The position numbers and the translations under genes were made by a program. A stretch of 61,193 bases of DNA from JBKQHQ01 sp052148715 (lineage in GTDB: Bacteria; Pseudomonadota; Alphaproteobacteria; Rhizobiales; Xanthobacteraceae): assembly GCA_052148715.1 (NCBI GenBank), contig JBKQHQ010000085.1:1-61193 (forward strand), given 5' to 3'. Every line of letters begins with the position of its first letter. Position 1 is the first letter of the stretch. Below the pieces are notes generated by a model. That model had not been told where the DNA came from, did no database searches, and saw only the letters and a program-made list of their open reading frames with translations. Below, piece by piece: positions 58,760-61,193 of the stretch.

Positions 58760-60121
58760 TCACCCGCCGTTGTCGGTCGTCGAGCTCAGGCCTTGCGGCT
58801 TGCCGACGACCGTGACCAGCATGCCGGCGTCGAGCAACCGCTTGGCGACGCGACGGGCGTCGTCGAGCGTTACCGCATCGATCAGGCCGCCGCGCCGGTC
58901 GATATAGTCGATGCCGAGATCATCGTTCTGAATTTGCACCAACTGGCTCGCGATCTTGGTCGAGGTGTCGAGGCCCAGCACGTAGGAGCCTTTCAAATAG
59001 GCTTTCGCCTTGGCGATCTCGTCCGCCGTGGGACCGGTCTCGGCTAGGCGGTGGATTTCGCGCTCGATGATCTGCAGCGCCTCCGCGGTGCGGTCGGAAC
59101 GGGTCGCGGTGCCGCCCAGCATGAGCGAGGCGTGCTTGAGCCAGACCAGGCTGTCATACACCCCATAGGCAAGGCCGCGCTTCTCCCGCACCTCCTGATA
59201 AAGCCGCGAGGAGAATGCGCCGCCGCCCAGGATATGGTTGACGATGTAGGCCGCCATGAAATCCGGATCCTTGCGGGCGATGCCGGGGCCGCCAAAGGTC
59301 ACGACCGCCTGCGGCACGTCGAGCGGAATGACGATGCGGCGTCCGAGACCTTGTGGGGAGGCAGCCGGGATCGGCGCAAGCTCGGCCTTGGCCGGAAGGC
59401 CGCCAAACACTTTGTCGAGCAAGATGCCGACGCTCGCCGCATCAATGTCGCCGACGACGGCGATTTTCAAATTGTCGCGCGCGAAAACCCGGCGCGTATA
59501 GGCTCGAAGATCATCCACGGTGATCTTCGCCACCGATTCCAACGTGCCGCTGACATGGCGTCCGTAGGCGTGGCCGGGAAAGGCAGCGGCCCACCAACCG
59601 CGGCTGGCGAGCTCTTCCGGGTTCGTGGTCTCAAGCCGCAAGTTCGAGAGGATCGCGGCGCGGATGCGCTCCACCGGCTCGGTATCGAATCGCGGCGCGT
59701 TGAGCGACAGGCGGAGCAGGTCGAAGGCTCTGTCCCGCTGGTCGTTCAGGGTCCGTAGCGTCCCGCGGAAATAATCCCGACTGGCCTCGAAGCTGAGCTC
59801 GATGGCGCGCTTCTCCAGCTCCTCGTGAAAGCCGTGGCTGTCGAGGTCGCCGGAGCCCTCGTCGATGGTGTCGGCGACGAGATTGGCGACGCCGGGTCTG
59901 TCGGCCGGGTCTTGGGTTGCCCCGCCGCGAAAGGTGAATTCCAAGGCTACCAGCGGAACCGACGGTTCGCGCACCAGCCAGGCCTCGATGCCGCCCGGAC
60001 TGACGACCCGTTCGATCGGCACCGCGTGAGCCGCGGGCACCGCCAGCACGACCAAGGCCGACGCCGCGAAGAGTGCCTGCAGCGGTCTTCGGAACGATGA
60101 GAGCATGCGATAGTGTTTCAC
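58760..60121 (-). CDS. M16 family peptidase-like protein, non-catalytic subunit type
   Basis: 453 residues from the GTG at 60121, which has GAGGAGA upstream and overlaps the previous stop by 4 nt (an ATG at 60106 is possible). A signal peptide (LQALFAASALVVLAVPAAHA) precedes two M16 halves. The zinc motif HxxEH is absent where it should occur (GVANLVADTIDEGSGDLDSH), so this is the non-catalytic partner. The second half has the conserved GGGAFSSRLYQEVREKRGLAY block used to bind substrate. Such pairs form a heterodimeric periplasmic protease. Co-transcribed with the gene at 60118. Confidence 0.92.
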   Translation of the reverse strand: MKHYRMLSSFRRPLQALFAASALVVLAVPAAHAVPIERVVSPGGIEAWLVREPSVPLVALEFTFRGGATQDPADRPGVANLVADTIDEGSGDLDSHGFHEELEKRAIELSFEASRDYFRGTLRTLNDQRDRAFDLLRLSLNAPRFDTEPVERIRAAILSNLRLETTNPEELASRGWWAAAFPGHAYGRHVSGTLESVAKITVDDLRAYTRRVFARDNLKIAVVGDIDAASVGILLDKVFGGLPAKAELAPIPAASPQGLGRRIVIPLDVPQAVVTFGGPGIARKDPDFMAAYIVNHILGGGAFSSRLYQEVREKRGLAYGVYDSLVWLKHASLMLGGTATRSDRTAEALQIIEREIHRLAETGPTADEIAKAKAYLKGSYVLGLDTSTKIASQLVQIQNDDLGIDYIDRRGGLIDAVTLDDARRVAKRLLDAGMLVTVVGKPQGLSSTTDNGG

Positions 60122-61193
60122 GAGCGCTTCTCCTCGTGCGGGGTCGTGTCCTTCACCAGATAGCCGGTGACAGAGTGGCGTTTGTTGAACCAGGTGCGGG
60201 CAGCTTCTTGCACGTCGCGCGCGGTGACGGCGCGAATGCCGTCCGGCCAGGACTTTACGTTCTCGACCGTCGATCCGGTGGTGAGGGCGCTGCCGTACCA
60301 ACGCGCGAGCTGCGCCTGGTTGTCCTGCGCGTAGACCGCGTTGGCGATCAATCGGGTTTTCGACCGTTCAAGCTCATCGGCGCCGACTCCTTTCTGGATC
60401 AGATCGGCGAGCACCGCGTCCATGGCCTGCTCGAGGCGCGCGAAGTCAACGCCCGGGCGCGGCGACCCATAGATTCCAAGGCGCGTCGCATCGACGGCCG
60501 CGCTTTGGTAGAAGGCGCCGGCATCAACGGCGAGCGCCTGCTCAACGACCAGGGTCTGATACATTCGGCTGTTCGAGCCGCCGCCGAGGATGTGGGCAAG
60601 TACCTCCAGCGCCTCGCTCTCACCGCGCTTGGCAGTCGAGCGCGACGGCACGAGGTAGTAGCGCTGCATGAGGGGCTGCTCGACGCGCGGATCGGCGAGC
60701 GTCAGGCTGCGGACCGAGCGCTGTTGCGGCTCTTGCGGCCGCACGCGCGGGCCAAGCTCGGAGCGGCGCGGAATCTTGCCGTAAGTCGCGTCGGCCAGGC
60801 TCTTGACGGCTTCGGCCGTCACGTCGCCCGCGATCACCACCACGGCGTTATTTGGGGTGTAGAAACGCCGGTAGAAAGCGAGCGCATCATCCCGGTTGAG
60901 CTTCTCCACCTCGGGCTTCCAGCCGATCACCGGCCGGTGGTAGGGAGAGTTGAGGAATAGCGCCGCCTCCATTTCCTCGGTCAACTGGGCGGGCGGGCTA
61001 TTGCCGACGCGCTGGTTGAGCTCCTCGAGCACCACATCACGCTCCGGCAGCACGGCTGCGTCGGTCAGCACGAGGCCTTCCATGCGGTCGGCTTCGAATT
61101 CCATGACCCGCGCCAGATGCTCGCGCGGAACCCGCTGGAAATACCCGGTGTAATCGTTGGACGTGAAGGCATTTTCCTGGCCGCCCATGTTGG
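60118..61193 (-). CDS. M16 family zinc protease, partial (N-terminus outside the window)
   Basis: The visible ~358 residues are the C-terminal part of an insulinase-family peptidase. NAFTSNDYTGYFQRVPREHL and MEFEADRMEGL (the region after the HxxEH helix, ending in the zinc-binding Glu zone VVLEELNQR) are present. The core continues with ALAFYRRFYTPNNAVVVIAG and GGGSNSRMYQTLVVEQALAV. The frame is open to the window edge, where the HxxEH motif should follow. It is the likely catalytic subunit, paired with the downstream gene through a 4-nt overlap. Confidence 0.92.
   Translation of the reverse strand, partial: NMGGQENAFTSNDYTGYFQRVPREHLARVMEFEADRMEGLVLTDAAVLPERDVVLEELNQRVGNSPPAQLTEEMEAALFLNSPYHRPVIGWKPEVEKLNRDDALAFYRRFYTPNNAVVVIAGDVTAEAVKSLADATYGKIPRRSELGPRVRPQEPQQRSVRSLTLADPRVEQPLMQRYYLVPSRSTAKRGESEALEVLAHILGGGSNSRMYQTLVVEQALAVDAGAFYQSAAVDATRLGIYGSPRPGVDFARLEQAMDAVLADLIQKGVGADELERSKTRLIANAVYAQDNQAQLARWYGSALTTGSTVENVKSWPDGIRAVTARDVQEAARTWFNKRHSVTGYLVKDTTPHEEKRS

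Noticed and set aside
1..61193. tRNA, rRNA, CRISPR arrays or a transposase-bearing insertion sequence
   Set aside because: Looked for in the gene-free stretches on both strands; no cloverleaf, direct-repeat/spacer array or transposase-like frame was found.

Overview
The window is high-GC DNA from a free-living Alphaproteobacterium, most likely of the order Hyphomicrobiales (Nitrobacteraceae/Xanthobacteraceae-like). The placement rests on recall of family style, not on a search. It uses the very high third-position GC; the solute-uptake genes (a branched-chain-type ABC operon and a solitary TctC-type binding protein); the housekeeping neighbourhood tadA / rluB-type / rsmD / mutL / paired M16 peptidases; and short palindromic repeat families that I associate with this clade. 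I see no rRNA, tRNA, CRISPR array, integrase or intact insertion sequence.

Layout. 1-12.8 kb is catabolism and transport: a GNAT acetyltransferase, a cog3964-type amidohydrolase, a UbiD-type decarboxylase next to a branched-chain-type binding protein, an EamA exporter, a luciferase-like monooxygenase, and a complete ABC operon (LivH, LivM, LivG, LivF, binding protein) on the minus strand. Two copies of a ~174-bp element with 20-21-bp perfect terminal inverted repeats lie here. One supplies the stop codon of the EamA gene. The other sits in frame inside the N-terminus of the ABC binding protein. 13.2-18.1 kb is dominated by a 1160-residue fusion of an acyl-CoA ligase and a ThDP-dependent 2-hydroxyacyl-CoA-lyase-like enzyme. 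18.3-22.3 kb holds a TPR protein and two tandem serpins with different reactive loops. 22.8-32.9 kb holds an orphan molybdenum hydroxylase large subunit, an MCE/PqiC-like fusion, a lone ParA, a PPOX flavoprotein, a DUF1028 protein, a cold-shock/DUF3825 protein, an MhpA-like hydroxylase and a CopD-like membrane protein. 33-39.2 kb is an exported set: a caspase-fold protein, an outer-membrane barrel, a Tat-exported hydrolase, a C-terminal-processing-type peptidase lacking its catalytic lysine, and a DUF3828 protein.

39.3-42.2 kb is core (xseA, purD). 42.2-47.8 kb is a decayed region: a frameshifted antitoxin gene, a second degenerate copy of the 3' end of purD, small secreted or unknown proteins, and a 5'-truncated molybdenum hydroxylase. 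47.8-50.6 kb carries a fluoroacetate-dehalogenase-type hydrolase, a phosphotransferase and a patatin. 50.8-52.5 kb is a two-component pair whose kinase sensor has every copper- and ethylene-binding residue of plant ETR1 at identical spacing. 52.5-61.2 kb is core again (tadA, rluB-type, rsmD, mutL, arfB, M16 pair), with one TctC-type binding protein inserted; the last M16 gene runs off the window.

The most promising items are the ligase-lyase fusion (a possible one-protein alpha-oxidation module), the ethylene-receptor-like kinase, the in-frame palindromic element, the serpin pair, and the S41 protein with a Lys-to-Met change.
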